The notes beneath the pieces were generated by a model. The model was not told the origin of the DNA. It searched no databases and saw nothing but the letters and a program-made list of their open reading frames with translations. Shown piece after piece: positions 20,841 to 32,816 of a stretch of DNA of 64,000 nucleotides. The translations under genes and the position numbers were made by a program. The DNA is from Lumbricus terrestris (Eukaryota; Annelida; Clitellata; Crassiclitellata; Lumbricidae), in the NCBI GenBank assembly GCA_949752735.1, contig OX457039.1, forward strand, positions 27,210,420-27,274,419, given 5' to 3'. The number at the start of each line of letters is the position of its first letter. Positions within the stretch are counted from its first letter, which is position 1.

Positions 20841-23382
20841 TTCTTCTTATTTTTGTCTGCTTCTGAGTGACATTTCTCATTGCCGTGGATATTTCTTTGT
20901 GAATAGACTTTGGATTTTAGCCATGGCAGTTTATGTCCTTTGACACTGAAATTTATTTTGAAATTCACTAGATATATGATACGAGTTTTGTATATGGTGT
21001 TTATGGCACATTGTAACATTCTTTCAGAGTCGTGAAACGTTGCTCTGATGTGGGACGTGAATCAAAGATGGCGTGAGATGGCAATCACTCATTTTACGTG
21101 CAAGTCGACACAAACACCGCGAACATTATAACCTTGGAACAAACGAAAATGTTTAGAGTCAATTTGCGAATAATATTGAGCATCTAATCAGAAGCCATCA
21201 AACATAGTTTATAGAAATCATTCGTATTGACTGCAGCTTTGTGCATTGGTATAATAAATTATGTACTTAATAGTTTTGTATCGTTGTAGACTCCATATAA
21301 ATTGCTACTTAAATGAAATCTGACTCATATGCCATACTTGTTTATATTATGTTTGTGCATGTAAGAACATTATCATATTCATTGCAGTTAATGAGCTATG
21401 AATGTATCATGTGCCAACATAAGTTGGTCGTTGCCTCAGTGTTGTGCGTTGATCGTGCCTCAGTGTTCTGCATCTGTTGGTTTCATGTCTTGTCTCAATT
21501 CTTCAAATGACTTTTGCTAGAATAGTTTCCTGAGGGAACTGACTTGTTTTGGCCATAGCACAGGAATGAGACTGGCCCAACAGTTGAATCAAAGATGTAA
21601 CGTAGAAGTCGATGTAATATTGTACATGTATTATTATAATTTATGTTCGTACCTTGACTTATGCCTTTGTTATAATCATTGCTATAATATTCTATTTGTC
21701 ATTTATTTACTATATAAAGTTTAATCAAAGTAGAAATTTCTAGAAATTCAAGATAATTAGTAGAATTTACATGATCAATACTTCCTTAGCCAAAATATCT
21801 GCTCTATCATTGCCTTTCAGGTCAATGTGTCTTGGTATCCAAATAAATATTACTCGTTTGCTAATGTCATACAGCAAATCATTCAATAATGAAGGTCTAG
21901 GTTCACTGCAAGATAATCAATCAGCAACAGAGGGAAATACCATTGTAAATTTGTCAAAATTCTGATATGTGCCATTCTTATTATAGGTAAATATTTATAA
22001 ACTCATGTATAAAACAAAAAATTTCTTTTTCAAGTTTTAACGATTTCTCAGCTTACAAGTATTGTCGGATTATCGCATGTTCTTAATATTATTTACATCT
22101 GTGATTTCTAAGTACTGGTGAACTATTGTGATGGCCATTACCTTAATTACTATTTGCAGAAGAGTGGAGAATTTGTCGAAACCAAATTTGGACTTGTCAC
22201 ATTAGATTACCTAAAGTTCTCAGTGAAAAAAATTGTCGGCATTTTGGGTGCATGCACAATTGCAGATGCAAATCTAGGCCTACAATTTGCAGGCGTAATA
22301 GGCATGTGAGGTTTTGACTTTATGCCTTGGTCATTCACTCTCTTGCATTACGTAGCCTTCTTGAAATAGCCATAAAATGCATCCATAGCAAAATGACCTA
22401 CCTTAAGCTTTCCCTCACATTGACTGTTACCCTTCTCCATTGTGGTCATCCAAAACTTCAGATGTAGGCATATGCAAAGTGTGGTGCATCCAGGGTGCTC
22501 GCAACACAATCCTCTGTCTATCGCCATTCTTAGCCTATTTTCACAATTAGGATATACCTCCCATCCTGTTTGCAGATCACTTGAAGTAGTGATAAGTCCT
22601 CTTGATCTGTGTGGGCCGACTGCACAGACTCACAGTCAAACACAGTGCTTCTGTCTAGATGTCTGAATGAACCAAGTCACAGTCTAGCCTTCTACTACAG
22701 CAACATTAGCCGGTTATTTTACTGCTATGTAGCTGATAAGCTATGACTGACTCATTTGCTGCAGAGACAAGTGTAGAAACTGTATAGAAAGAGATTCAAC
22801 CTAAGTGGGAAATCTTGTTTGGTGCAGTCTTTTTGGCTCTACCTTCTGGCTGATGCAGTTTTAAAGTTTACAACATAGGTCTGTTTAAGAATCTGGAATT
22901 CTACATATAGAAGAATTAAAAATTCTCTCTTTGCATTCGTTCCCACGGATAGGCCTACGCCCTGCTTCAATTTACGCCTGACAAAAAAACCTATATTTTA
23001 AATCACTGCACAATTTTGTTTTATTTTGGAAATTATTTATGCATCAATTGCGCTTCCTAAGTAGGCCTAGCCTATGGTTGACAGCAGAGACTTCTATTAC
23101 AGTAATAGAAGGCTCTGGTTGACAGAATGTATTTGCTATGTAAACATGACATTTTTCTGTCAGTCAGAGGGCCGCATTCCCTATAACTAGTCACATATTT
23201 AGTTAATTAATGTCAAATAGATATTGGTGTAGATTATTGATTGTTGGCTGCAGAGACAAGAATCTGTACATAACTTTGGGGACACAAAATGTTTAGGGTA
23301 GATTTTTTCGTTGTTTGTTTTAGGTGACAGTTAACGAAAAGACTCTGTTAAATATTCATCATTCATATGCAGTGTTGTAATG
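20841..23382. other. No gene or element recognised
   Basis: 2.5 kb of AT-rich sequence with many TAGGCCTA motifs and short frames, none with domain signatures, signal peptide or paired splice sites. Confidence 0.45.
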
Positions 23383-23390
23383 GTCTAGAT

Positions 23391-26300
23391 CAGTGGTTCC
23401 CAAACTTCAGTAGGTCGCGGACCGGCTATAATTTTTGGCGAAGCTCGCGGACCGCTAACCGCCTTAATGGTGATGACAAACAACATTATAAAACGACTAA
23501 AATACAAGGCTATTTACAGTTAGCCTACAAGCCCTACATCCACATGTCTTTGAAACCTTATTAATTTTGCTAAAGATTTATTATGAGTAGACTTTGCTGC
23601 AGGGACGTCATTTCAGTTTTTTTCAGGGGGGGGGCAAAAAAATTTTGCGGGTCAAAACTCCACAAGCTTCTTAAGTTCTGTCTTGGGCCAACATTTGCAA
23701 AACTGCAGCTAAATGAGATGTTTTATTCTTGCTCTTATTTATTTCTTACTATATTTTATTCAGTGATTGATATATTTTAAATGCCTATATATACAACTTA
23801 TACAAGCCTACTTTAAATAGACTAAGTGCTTTGCACTTGTATACCATGATATTATTTACCTATATATGATTATAATAGTGCCATTATTCATTATGATTAT
23901 ATGATACCATCAAATTGAAAGCGTAATATTTGCACAAACATTTTTGTACAACTAAAATGACATAAATGGCCATCCCCACAGAAATATTTGACAAAATGAA
24001 TGATAATGGCCATTGTTCCTGCTTACATTTTTGTATTGCAACGAGTTAATTGTCTTACATAGACTCTTATCTACCATGATATTACTAGATTTTATGTAAT
24101 TATAATTATATTATTTTCTATGGTAATATATGGCATTATCATAAAATAGAGTATAATACACTGTTAATATTTGTAAAAATACTATGTTTTTACAACTAAA
24201 TGTCTTCTCTCCACTCTCAAGTGTTATCCTTAAAATTTCAATCTGTCAAATTTCAAAATGTTTTGTTTCTTAAAGTACCTAGTAAAATAACATCATTGCT
24301 ACATATGCTTCCCAATTTTGGTAGTTTTGCACATCTTGCTTACTTGACAATTTCTGCTAACTTTGTCCTGGTCAGCAATTAAGGACCGTCTTGAACATCA
24401 AGGCTAAGCCAGTACAATAAAGTAAGCTTACATGTTATACTCCGATATGCTGTTATTCATCATAAAAAGTTCAGTAGCAAACGAACTGAGTTGCCTATTA
24501 TAACTTGATACATACAGAAAATCAGAAATTATTATTGCAATTATTATTACATTTTAATATTGAAATATTAAACCACTCTTTTTATCAGCACTGAAATAAT
24601 AGAGTGATTTTGTCAAGATAATATCTTAAAATGCTATGATTACAATGTGTAAGCTCAACAAGAAATTGTTATTATTTTAAGTAGGCCTATATTTATTGGA
24701 GTCTTAGACCAATTTTATCAGCACTCAAATAGTAGAGCAATTTTTTCAGATCCCAGCCTAAAATTGTACCATTGCACTGTGGAAATTCAAACAAATTTCT
24801 TGCAGGCAAGGGCACATCCCCTCCCCAGGAGAAATCCAGATTAAACCCTGCTTTAATATGTCATTAATAACAATTCACAAAGCAATAGCCTATTGCATGC
24901 TCATGCTGCATGCACTAGGCCTGCAATAATTATCATTGGACTAATGACTATTAGTAACTATGGGGATTATTCAAGTGTTGGTCAATGGCTTGTTGGACCT
25001 TCGGTTGTTTAAGCCAAAACACTGATATCAGATATATGGATTTGTCTGAAAACGTAATTTGAAAGTATGATGGGTGATTATCTCAACCTGGAAAAGATAA
25101 TACTCAAAGAAATTATTAATATCCAGGACTTCATGTATAAGAAGTAAATCTGTCCAAACATTGCACTATAAATCCAATCAGTTTCTGTAAATTTCAGTTC
25201 AATTAGATGTCACATAATATTAGGCCTACCGTGAGTGCTTTAGCCTTTATGGTAGATCATCGGTTTTGGGCTGGACTTTCATGTCCTTTGGTCCGATTTT
25301 ATTCACTCTCCAGTTGAACCAGTTCTCAAGAAACTCCAATCGTCAGCTATGCCAACCGCCATTGGTAACACACATACTCATTAACCTCCCCCTCAACTGC
25401 TGCAGTCATCCCCTTGTAATCCGTCTTTCTACTGCCTTTCAGAATTTCCCGCTTATTCTTCCTCTGCGGGCTACTTGCCCAGGTGCCCTAGTGGTCCGTG
25501 GTTTTAGCTGAGGAAAGGCGAAACCGCTCCAGCTCCATGTCAGACGGAATGGGGGTGCATATCGGCCTAACGCTTGTAAGGCTGTAAATCATGGCTGGCT
25601 GTAACTGGGTGGCAGTGTGCACTGTGCGGCTCACATGCAGGACCCACACATCTGGTGACCCTACTGACCTGGGACAGGGTCTTCCCTCTATCCGATATCT
25701 GGGGCTTTATATGCTGTGCTAGTGTGCGGATCGAAGCTGCCCTCACATACAAAATTACACAGGCCGTGAAGACATAGGTATTTTGGTATTTTGAACAACG
25801 TGTGGCGTTGCAAAATATGTCACATGTAAAATGAACAATCGGCAAAATTCAGGGGGGGGCAAATGCCCCCCCTGCCCCCCCAAATGACGTGCCTGCTTTG
25901 CTGTTAAACGCCATTTGTAGGCCTACAAGTGTTTTTTTAAATTGAGTCATAAATAAATTACAGTTTAATAATAGGCCTAATAATAGCCTTTGCGATGCGT
26001 GGAGATGCAAGGAAAGATCCTTTCAATTTCGCAAACTAACTTTGGTGCTTTTAACAATCTGCGTCTGCTGTTCTTTTTTCAGATTTGTTTGCTCATTTTT
26101 TCATTCAACGACATTTGTTTATATTTAAAGTTTAACTAAAAGTTTTTTTACTATGTTAGACAAATTTGTAATTCTGTATCCAGCGTTTACTAGGCTGAAA
26201 GAGTCGGAACTGACTGCAGTCTTCCATGTAGTAAATTTAGAATAGATTTAAATTGTTTGAATTCGCCATCTGGCAAGTTAAAATAAGGCGCGTTGATTTA

Positions 26301-26498
26301 AGCCTATTTTAAATATTTGAACATTAAGACGGAAATTTTAATAAATTTTGGACAACAATTTGAATAATTTCACAGTTTCAAACAGATAAACTAATAATCA
26401 CAGTTTATTTCTTTTATTTTCAACTCTTCTCCGCGGACCGGCGATCATACCTCCGCGGACCGGTGCCGGTCCGCGGACCACCACTTTGGGAACCACTG
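23391..26498. mobile_element. Non-autonomous hAT element, 8-bp TSD, outer copy
   Basis: Ends cagtggttcccaaac... and ...tttgggaaccactg are the classic hAT termini. The flanking duplication is GTCTAGAT at 23383-23390 and 26499-26506. The gcggaccg motif is repeated near both ends. No transposase is seen. A second element at 23600-25895 is nested inside, so the original length was about 0.8 kb. Confidence 0.9.
23600..25895. mobile_element. Nested 2.3-kb TIR element, 8-bp TSD
   Basis: Terminal inverted repeats cagggacgtcattt and aaatgacgtgcctg. Direct repeats of CTTTGCTG lie at 23592-23599 and 25896-25903. Both ends have G or C runs (gggggggggcaaa; ggggggggcaaatgcccccc). The interior is AT-rich, with some repeated 20-40 base phrases and no transposase frame. 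It is inserted in the hAT element at 23391-26498. Confidence 0.88.
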
Positions 26499-26845
26499 GT
26501 CTAGATTCTAAGTAAAGACTACATAAGTCAAAACTGCATTACAATTTTATCTGAGACTATAATTATGTAATGAAAATAATATTCGTTTATTCACATTCAA
26601 TCTGACACACCGCAGAACGATTACAGGTACAAGTTATACGAAATACGGCCAGCTTCGCACGACACGCAGGTCGGCTACAACAGGCTCGATATAGGCTACT
26701 TAACACTAATGGCCTAAGTGTTGGAACGCTCATGGTTCGGCCAAGCCAGGAGTGGGAGGGGCGATCTTATTTTCAGCAGATCCCGAGTCAAACAACGCAA
26801 CAGCAAAGCGCCACTGGCAGCTAACAGAACATTCAAATAAATTTT

Positions 26846-26932
26846 TAGCCCTGAGCGAGGCTTGAACCCGGGTCGCGATAATGACTCAGGTTTATCGGCC
26901 AACGCTCTCTCCACTGAGCTACTGACCCCCCC
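26846..26932 (-). mobile_element. tRNA-like SINE head, second family
   Basis: On the minus strand: gtcagtagctcagtggagag (A-box region) and gacccgggttcaagcc (B box), about 45 bases apart. The acceptor-stem ends do not pair, so this is a tRNA-derived repeat and not a functional tRNA. A C run (cccccccccc) follows it on the + strand. Confidence 0.6.
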
Positions 26933-27073
26933 CCCCTCCCATGAAGCCTACAGTAGCGTGCGTAGCACTTTCCTGGAGTAAGATGGACAATAATTATAAC
27001 ATAATATAGGCCAATAGTGCTTTGTAGGCTACTATTAGCGCCGTTGTATTGTAGACTGTCTGTTCTCTTAGTG

Positions 27074-28211
27074 CAGCGGTTCTCAACCTTTTTAGGGCGA
27101 CGACCCCTTTGTGGCATTTCGAAAGTTGTGACGACCCCCAGCAACAAAATTGATCACGTAACGTTAGACCCTTCATTACATTTTGTTACCTTTGTCCATT
27201 GTTATGCATTTTCGCTTCATAATTCGAAAACCGTTTTTGGCAGTTGTCTGAGGTTTCCCGGCTCTTTCGATCCTCATGAGAGCTACCTGGTAGTTGAAGT
27301 TTTTAAGTTTAAGGTTCCTAAGTATTTTCAGCAGGTATAGAGAAGTTTGGGGATGGATACATGTAAGTGCCCCTCCCATTATCGAATTTTTTCCCACACT
27401 ATATACGCTGGTAGCATTTTAAGATGACATTTTGACGAAATTGCTTAAATCATATCATATCAGTGCTCATAGTCGTGGTTTAAGACTTTAAAAATGTCCC
27501 TTCCCATTTGTCCCTTCACGTTGCTGATTTTTTTAATTTCCACACTGCAATGGCCGCATTTGAAGCTGACATCTCAAGAAAATTTCTCATAATTTCAGTG
27601 CTGAAGGCCATGGTTTAAGACTTCAATAAATATCCCCTCCCCACTAGCCTATATATTTTATTTAGTATCCACACTCTAATGGCTGCATTTTAAGCTTCCA
27701 TCTTAGTAAAATTGCTATTTTTTCAATGCTGATAGTCTTGGTTTAAGGCTTGAGAGTGCCGCCTCGAAATTTTTACAGTTTTTTTATTTGCACACTATAA
27801 CTGTGACATTTTAAGAGCTCTGTCATCTTAACAAAGTTACTCATGATATCCCTTCCTCGTTGTTTACTTTATTTTTAACTGCACGCTGTATTGGTAGTTA
27901 GTTGCTTGAATAACAAATCACAAGTTGCTAAAATCCTAGGCTACTTTTTAGGTGTGACTGCATGGGCTAGGAGCGCCTCTTGCATTTAAAAAACAAAATG
28001 GCAAAAATTAAACTAGCCGCCGCAATCTAACAGCTGACCCATGGCAAAAGTACAAGTAAATATTTATTTCGAGTTTTTTTGGTGCAGTGGATAGAGATGA
28101 AATTGATATTAGGCCAACATCTTTTAAAAATTTCTGAAGGTCCCAGGCGACCCCCGGCAAATCGTCAGGCGACCCCCGCGGGGGTCGCGACCCACAGGTT
28201 GAGAACCGCTG
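27074..28211. mobile_element. Non-autonomous hAT element, 1138 bp, 8-bp TSD
   Basis: Starts cagcggttctcaacctttt and ends ggttgagaaccgctg. TCTTAGTG is duplicated at 27066-27073 and 28212-28219. The ends are those of Charlie-like hAT elements. Subterminal gacccc/ggggtcg blocks lie at both sides. Internally a phrase of roughly 130 bases recurs (catttt...aagctgacatct... and relatives). No transposase. Confidence 0.9.
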
Positions 28212-28279
28212 TCTTAGTGGTTGTAACTTGCGTTCTTGTGAATTGTATCGCTTGTTGGGCGATCCAGTTGTGTGATTCT

Positions 28280-28490
28280 GTGAGAAAGTAAAGTGCTCTA
28301 CTCTGGGCCCCGGCTCCATTTGGTCTCCCAAAAGGTTCTGTCCTGCCTCCTCACTTTACTTGCTCTACACTTCTGACATTGGCATGCTCCTAACATCTTA
28401 AGGCGCGCTAAACCAGCTGTAGGCCTATGCAGACGACACACATTCATATCTGCACTGCCCTCCACTCGCAGCCATTGAGACCGCTCGCCA
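28280..28490 (+). pseudogene. LINE reverse transcriptase fragment, 5' piece
   Basis: Translation in shifting + frames gives a degenerate equivalent of the G-x-P-Q-G-S-V-L motif (ggtctcccaaaaggttctgtcctg) followed by LYADDTHS-like sequence (tatgcagacgacacacattc), then YLHCPPLAAIET. The YADD box is the catalytic core of the reverse transcriptase. Frameshifts interrupt it. The continuation is at 31148-31405, so about 2.65 kb has been inserted. Confidence 0.6.
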
Positions 28491-29001
28491 TTGGCGTAAC
28501 TTTCCCCGTAAAAGTGGTGGTGACTATATTCCTTGGCACAACTTCTCAGTTCAATTCTTTCCTCGGCTTCCTGTACCCCAGCAGTTCTCTAACTTCATTT
28601 TTATTGTCCCCCACCCCGTGTATTAGAGTCGTATTAAGTAGCAAAATTGAAAATATATGTACAGTTTTAATCATGTAATCATGTTGACACAAAGGCAAAA
28701 TTGGTCTGTAACCTCTGTAAGAAAGAGCTAGCCTATAGGCCTACGTTGTGGTGTTGAGGGCTTGTTTTTACTAGCGCAGGTTTAAAATATCTGGCTTAAT
28801 ATTTGTCAAATTGAAACGAAAATTTTAAGGCTATATTTGTCTTTCACAGGAAGAAGAGTTTTAAAACCAGTTCACACAAATATGACGGGCTGAAAGGAAT
28901 ATAAAAAAATGAAGCTCGACCAGAAATTAATCGTTAGACCAATTATTCAGCTCTCCCCTATTTTGAGCTCTAGGCTTGCCTACGCTGAGAATGTCTGGCT
29001 C

Positions 29002-29427
29002 CAGGGATGCCACTCATAGTTTTTTCCACCTAGATCTAGGTTTTTTCGGTCTTGTCTAGGTTTCTAGGTTTTTTGGTCAGGATCTAGCCTTTTTTCTCAC
29101 GGTGGTTTTTCGACTTTTTACATACAAAATTATTCTTTTTTAAGTGAAAATGCACAAAAGACGTGAAAAAATCGGAATTTTTGTTGAATTTGGACTAAAA
29201 ATTGAAAATTTTGGAGCGAAAGACTAAAAAGGTAGGTCATCAGATATTTTTTCGGGAAGAAAAAGAGAGCAAATTTTAATCATCGGACGACTAAAAAAGT
29301 CGTCAGAAATTTCAAGACGTAAAATTGGAAAAATTCATGTATTTTCCAGGAAAATCGTCAATCTAGCCTTTTCTAGCCTTTTTTCGACCGAATCTTACCT
29401 TTTTCAAAATCCAGAGTGGCATCCCTG
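29002..29427. mobile_element. hAT-like MITE, 426 bp, 8-bp TSD
   Basis: Inverted ends cagggatgccact and agtggcatccctg. TCTGGCTC is duplicated at 28994-29001 and 29428-29435. The interior contains repeated 'tctaggtttt'-type phrases and no coding sequence. Confidence 0.9.
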
Positions 29428-29924
29428 TCTGGCTCACATTTAAACACCATTTGTTTCAAAAATTATATACCTAAACAAAAATATGTTGCATGCACTAGGC
29501 CTATATATTATGTGAGTCTAATTATTATGTTGTGAAAGAAATAAACACAAAGAAAATTTATATTTCTAGAATTTTTCGCCTATAAGCCCTAACCCTAACC
29601 GGCGCCTGGCGTACCCATATGCATAGTTTGAAAATCCTCTGCGCTGTACCCCTTCTCAATATACAAATTTAGTATGAACTCATGCAGGTGAGAATTCTCT
29701 CACTCCCTTCTCCATTCTCACTCTTTACCCTTTCGTATCTCTCGCTGGTAAACTACACGATATTTCCATTCACGGAAAACAAAACAATTTTTAAAACAGC
29801 TCTTTCACAAACTTTTATTCAGATTCTTCCATAAAATTATTCTATTCTTGCTGACCCTTTCCCATAGTCTAATCCAACATCTTTTGGGCGGGGTGCGTAA
29901 AGGCACGAAGGTCCCTTCAAAAAA

Positions 29925-30369
29925 GGGGCCGTCCATAAAGTACGTCACGCTCCAGGGGGGGGAGGGGGTGACTGGGGGTCTAGGAAAGTGTGACAGTTTG
30001 TGACAGGGGGAGGGGGGTCAGGCCATGTGTGACGTCACACATTTATTTTTTAAATTCTTTTATATTTTTTTTGTTTTTAGTACCTAAAATCCGACCCGGC
30101 CCGGCCAGGTGTGTCTAAAACCCGGCCTGGCGGGATAAAAGTTGATTTTCCGTCACTATCAAAGCGTTTAGGGACACACGTCACTATCAGAGGGATTAGG
30201 GATAGTATCCTAGGGTTTAGAGGGTTAGGTAAATGGTCATGTTTAAAAAAATTTGTTCGAAAGTGTGACGTACTTTAGGGGGGGGTCCGAGATTTGTGAC
30301 AGTTTGTGACAGGGGGAGGAGGGGTCAAAAATGGTCAAAAATAGCGTGACGTACTTTATGGACGGCCCC
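29925..30369. mobile_element. TIR element (GGGGCCGTCCATAAAGTACG ends), 445 bp
   Basis: The ends ggggccgtccataaagtacg and cgtactttatggacggcccc are perfect inverted repeats and extend further with few mismatches. Internal direct phrases include gtgacagtttgtgacagggg, present twice. I could not identify a clear target-site duplication. Confidence 0.85.
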
Positions 30370-30711
30370 AAATATTACAATGATTCCAGAAGATTTTGTG
30401 AGGCTGTTGGCATGCCATGTGCTGCCTCGGAGCCATAACGATTTGTGGGAGAGAATTGCTTCGCGTTTCCTCCATTGCAAAGTGGTAGGAATTCCTTTCC
30501 TTCACTCCTTATGATTTAAGCCATGACTGTGGACAATGAACACGCTATGAAGTGTGGACAGTGGAGACCTCTAGGCTAGCAGCATTGGCGCCATTGCGAT
30601 GTTAATCATGAACAGCCTTTAGCCTGATGTTAATCATAAACATCCTTTAGCCTATTATGTTAGACAGCCAAATGCTTTCATGTTCCTAAAAAATATTTCC
30701 TTGTCGGACCA

Positions 30712-30742
30712 AAAAGTGGTGGTGACTGTCACCACCACTTTT
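30712..30742. repeat. 15-bp palindrome with 1-nt spacer
   Basis: aaaagtggtggtgac and its exact reverse complement are separated by a single t. The half-site aaaagtggtggtgact also occurs near 28513, at the other end of the insertion-rich segment. Confidence 0.85.
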
Positions 30743-31116
30743 AAAAGTGATGGTGACTTGACTCCCAACATACCTCCGCCTGTTCGCTCACCCTCCTATC
30801 TCTCCTGCAGTCTCACCTCCAAATTCAACCTCTCCTCCGCTTGCACTCTCCTCTGCTGCATTCCATTCACGACTGAAAACCGAACTCTTCAACCTATCCT
30901 ATCCAGATTCCAATCAAGTTCCATCACCCAACCACCACCATCACCGACAACCACCGTAGCACCACGCTGTCTCCTCGGCTTGACCTCCCCGGATTCTGAC
31001 CTGGCACCGGAACGAAAACGGCAGCTCTGGCTATTGCGGACTTGATTTGATATAGCGCCGGTGAATAAGCTGGTCTCCCTGACGTGGCTTTTGTGGGCGC
31101 TGAGAAATTCTCGAAG

Positions 31117-31150
31117 ATTTACATTACATTACATTACATTACATTACATT
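31117..31150. repeat. (ACATT)n microsatellite
   Basis: Six to seven pentanucleotide units (attacattac...). Confidence 0.9.
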
Positions 31151-31405
31151 GACACCACCGTCACAATAGAACGTTACGCCTATGCCGCTCGCACCATGCA
31201 ACGAGCAATGGCCGACCTGGGGCCCTCACAGATTGGATGTACTCAGACCGACTCCGCCTCAACCCTCAAAAACCCCAATTCCTTTAGTTGGACACTAGAC
31301 AAATTGCTGGCGCGATCTGAGCGTTCTCTCTACTCAATTCCCATCTACAACTTTTTCTTCGGTGGTGCGTTATCTCGGGGTGCTCTTGGACTCTGAACTC
31401 ACCCT
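31148..31405 (+). pseudogene. LINE reverse transcriptase fragment, 3' piece
   Basis: In + frames it reads DWMYSDRLRLNPQKTQF-like sequence and, after a frameshift, LGVLLDSELTLA-like sequence. Both are standard segments downstream of the YADD box in L2/CR1-type reverse transcriptases. It follows on from 28280-28490. Confidence 0.6.
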
Positions 31406-31573
31406 TGCCAGGGCGGATTCAGAGGGGCCAATCCGGCCATGGCTGGATTGGTCCTATGGATTTCTCCCCCCTGGCACCATATAAATTGTCATTGTCATTA
31501 TAATTCCTCTGACTCGACGCAAGACTCTTGTCGTGCACTTCTCTTGCAACTAGTGCTTCACAGAAAATTAGTA

Positions 31574-32814
31574 CCGGGTGGCCCATAAAAAACGTTCCCA
31601 AACTTTGATAACCTGGCAAAGATCTAATTTCAGAGCTATCAAATATTAATTTATACCAAAATGTTAAGCAATCATTTCTGTACACACGTGTCAAATTTCA
31701 AGAGAGTACGTTTATTATATCACACTCTGCGGCAAGGTTATGACGTCATACCTGCTTAAGAATTTTGCACAAAACTACGTCATTTATTTCGCCGTGAACG
31801 AAAGTCTTCAATTGCGCCAGTAAGACTTTATCATGAGACTAGTCGTTTCTCTCTCAAAAATGTAATGGTATCTGGTGGAGTTTCGATGCACGGTAAAACA
31901 GACATCATCTTCATTGATACTGAGAAAACAAAACTCAATGGAGAGCATTACGTCGGCTTGTTACGCGATAAGCTCATTCCCGAATGTCGCAGGCCTAGAC
32001 TCAATCCTGACGACAATTACATCTTTCAACAAGACACTGCTCCTTCACATCGTTGCAGATTGGCTCAGAAATTTCTTCAAGCAATCACCTGTTATTTTAT
32101 CCACAGTGATGCCTGGCCACCAATCTTCCCCGATCTACATCCTCTGGACTACTATGTACATGTAGGCCTATACTATGAAACGCCCTAAAGGAGCTTGTGT
32201 ATGCTGGTCGCAGAAACCCGTTTCTAAATACTGACGAATTTAATTAAGCAGGTCATTGAAGTAAAAATACTACGGTCTCTATTAGACGACACACAAATAC
32301 AGAAGTCAATAGGACAGTGGAAACAACGTTTAAGGGTCGTTAGGCCTAGGCCTACAGCCCTACACGAGAAGGTGGATGATCAATTAAATATTTGCTCGCG
32401 TAAAACATCATCATAAAACAACTGTGCAAAATTTTGACCATGGGTCATACCGTTCTAACAACGATTTCTCTCAAACGGTTGAGTATTTTGGGCTATAATT
32501 TGGCTGTGTTGTACAAATATGAATTATGATTAGTTTAATGTACTATGACTTTGTTTATCTTTAAAATTGTTTAATTGCCAGGTTAACAAAGTTTGGGAAC
32601 GTTTTTAGCGTAGGTTTGTGCAAAATTCTTAAGCAGGTATGACGTCATAATCCTGCTGCAGGATGTGACATAATAAAGGTACTCTCTTGAAATGTGAGAC
32701 GTGTGTACAGAAATGATTGCTTAACATTTTGGTATAAATTAATATTTGATAGCTCTGAAATTAGATCTTTGCCAGGTTATCAAAGTTTGGGAACGTTTTT
32801 TATGGGCCACCCGG
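31574..32814. mobile_element. Mariner-like element, 1241 bp, long TIRs
   Basis: Left end ccgggtggcccataaaaaac and right end gttttttatgggccacccgg match exactly and continue as inverted repeats of roughly 200 bp. Both are flanked by TA (31572-31573 and 32815-32816), the Tc1/mariner target. Between the TIRs lies a decayed transposase. Confidence 0.9.
31865..32188 (+). pseudogene. Mariner transposase fragment
   Basis: About 107 codons matching the C-terminal catalytic half of mariner transposases: VSGGVSMHGKTDIIFID, KLNGEHYVGLL, FQQDTAPSH (second catalytic Asp) and WPPIFPDLHPLDYYV (third Asp). The expected N-terminal helix-turn-helix region and first Asp are not in this frame, and the element is too short to hold a full gene, so it is a relic. 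About 32 residues separate the second and third Asp by my count. The common families have 34, 37 or 41, so a small deletion is likely. Confidence 0.8.
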
Positions 32815-32816
32815 TA

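Larger units (their letters stand above)
28491..31147. other. Insertion-rich segment within a LINE
   Basis: Separates the two pieces of a LINE reverse transcriptase. It holds two TIR elements (29002-29427, 29925-30369), a perfect short hairpin (30712-30742) and an (acatt)n tract (31117-31150). The 121-codon + frame at 30680-31045 is Ser/Pro/Thr-rich with no recognisable domain, and I do not call it a gene. Confidence 0.5.

Noticed and set aside
20841..23382. Prokaryotic-style operons or promoters anywhere in the window
   Set aside because: Splice sites, SINEs, LINEs and polyadenylation signals show a eukaryotic genome, so operon logic does not apply.
26846..26932. Functional tRNA gene
   Set aside because: A and B boxes are present, but the acceptor arms do not pair and the anticodon arm is unclear. 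SINE-like copies are the better explanation.
29585..29600. Telomere-like ccctaaccctaacc
   Set aside because: Only two units, not an array. It can occur by chance.
30680..31045. 121-codon + frame as a possible gene
   Set aside because: Low-complexity Ser/Pro/Thr composition between LINE halves, no domain, no splice context.
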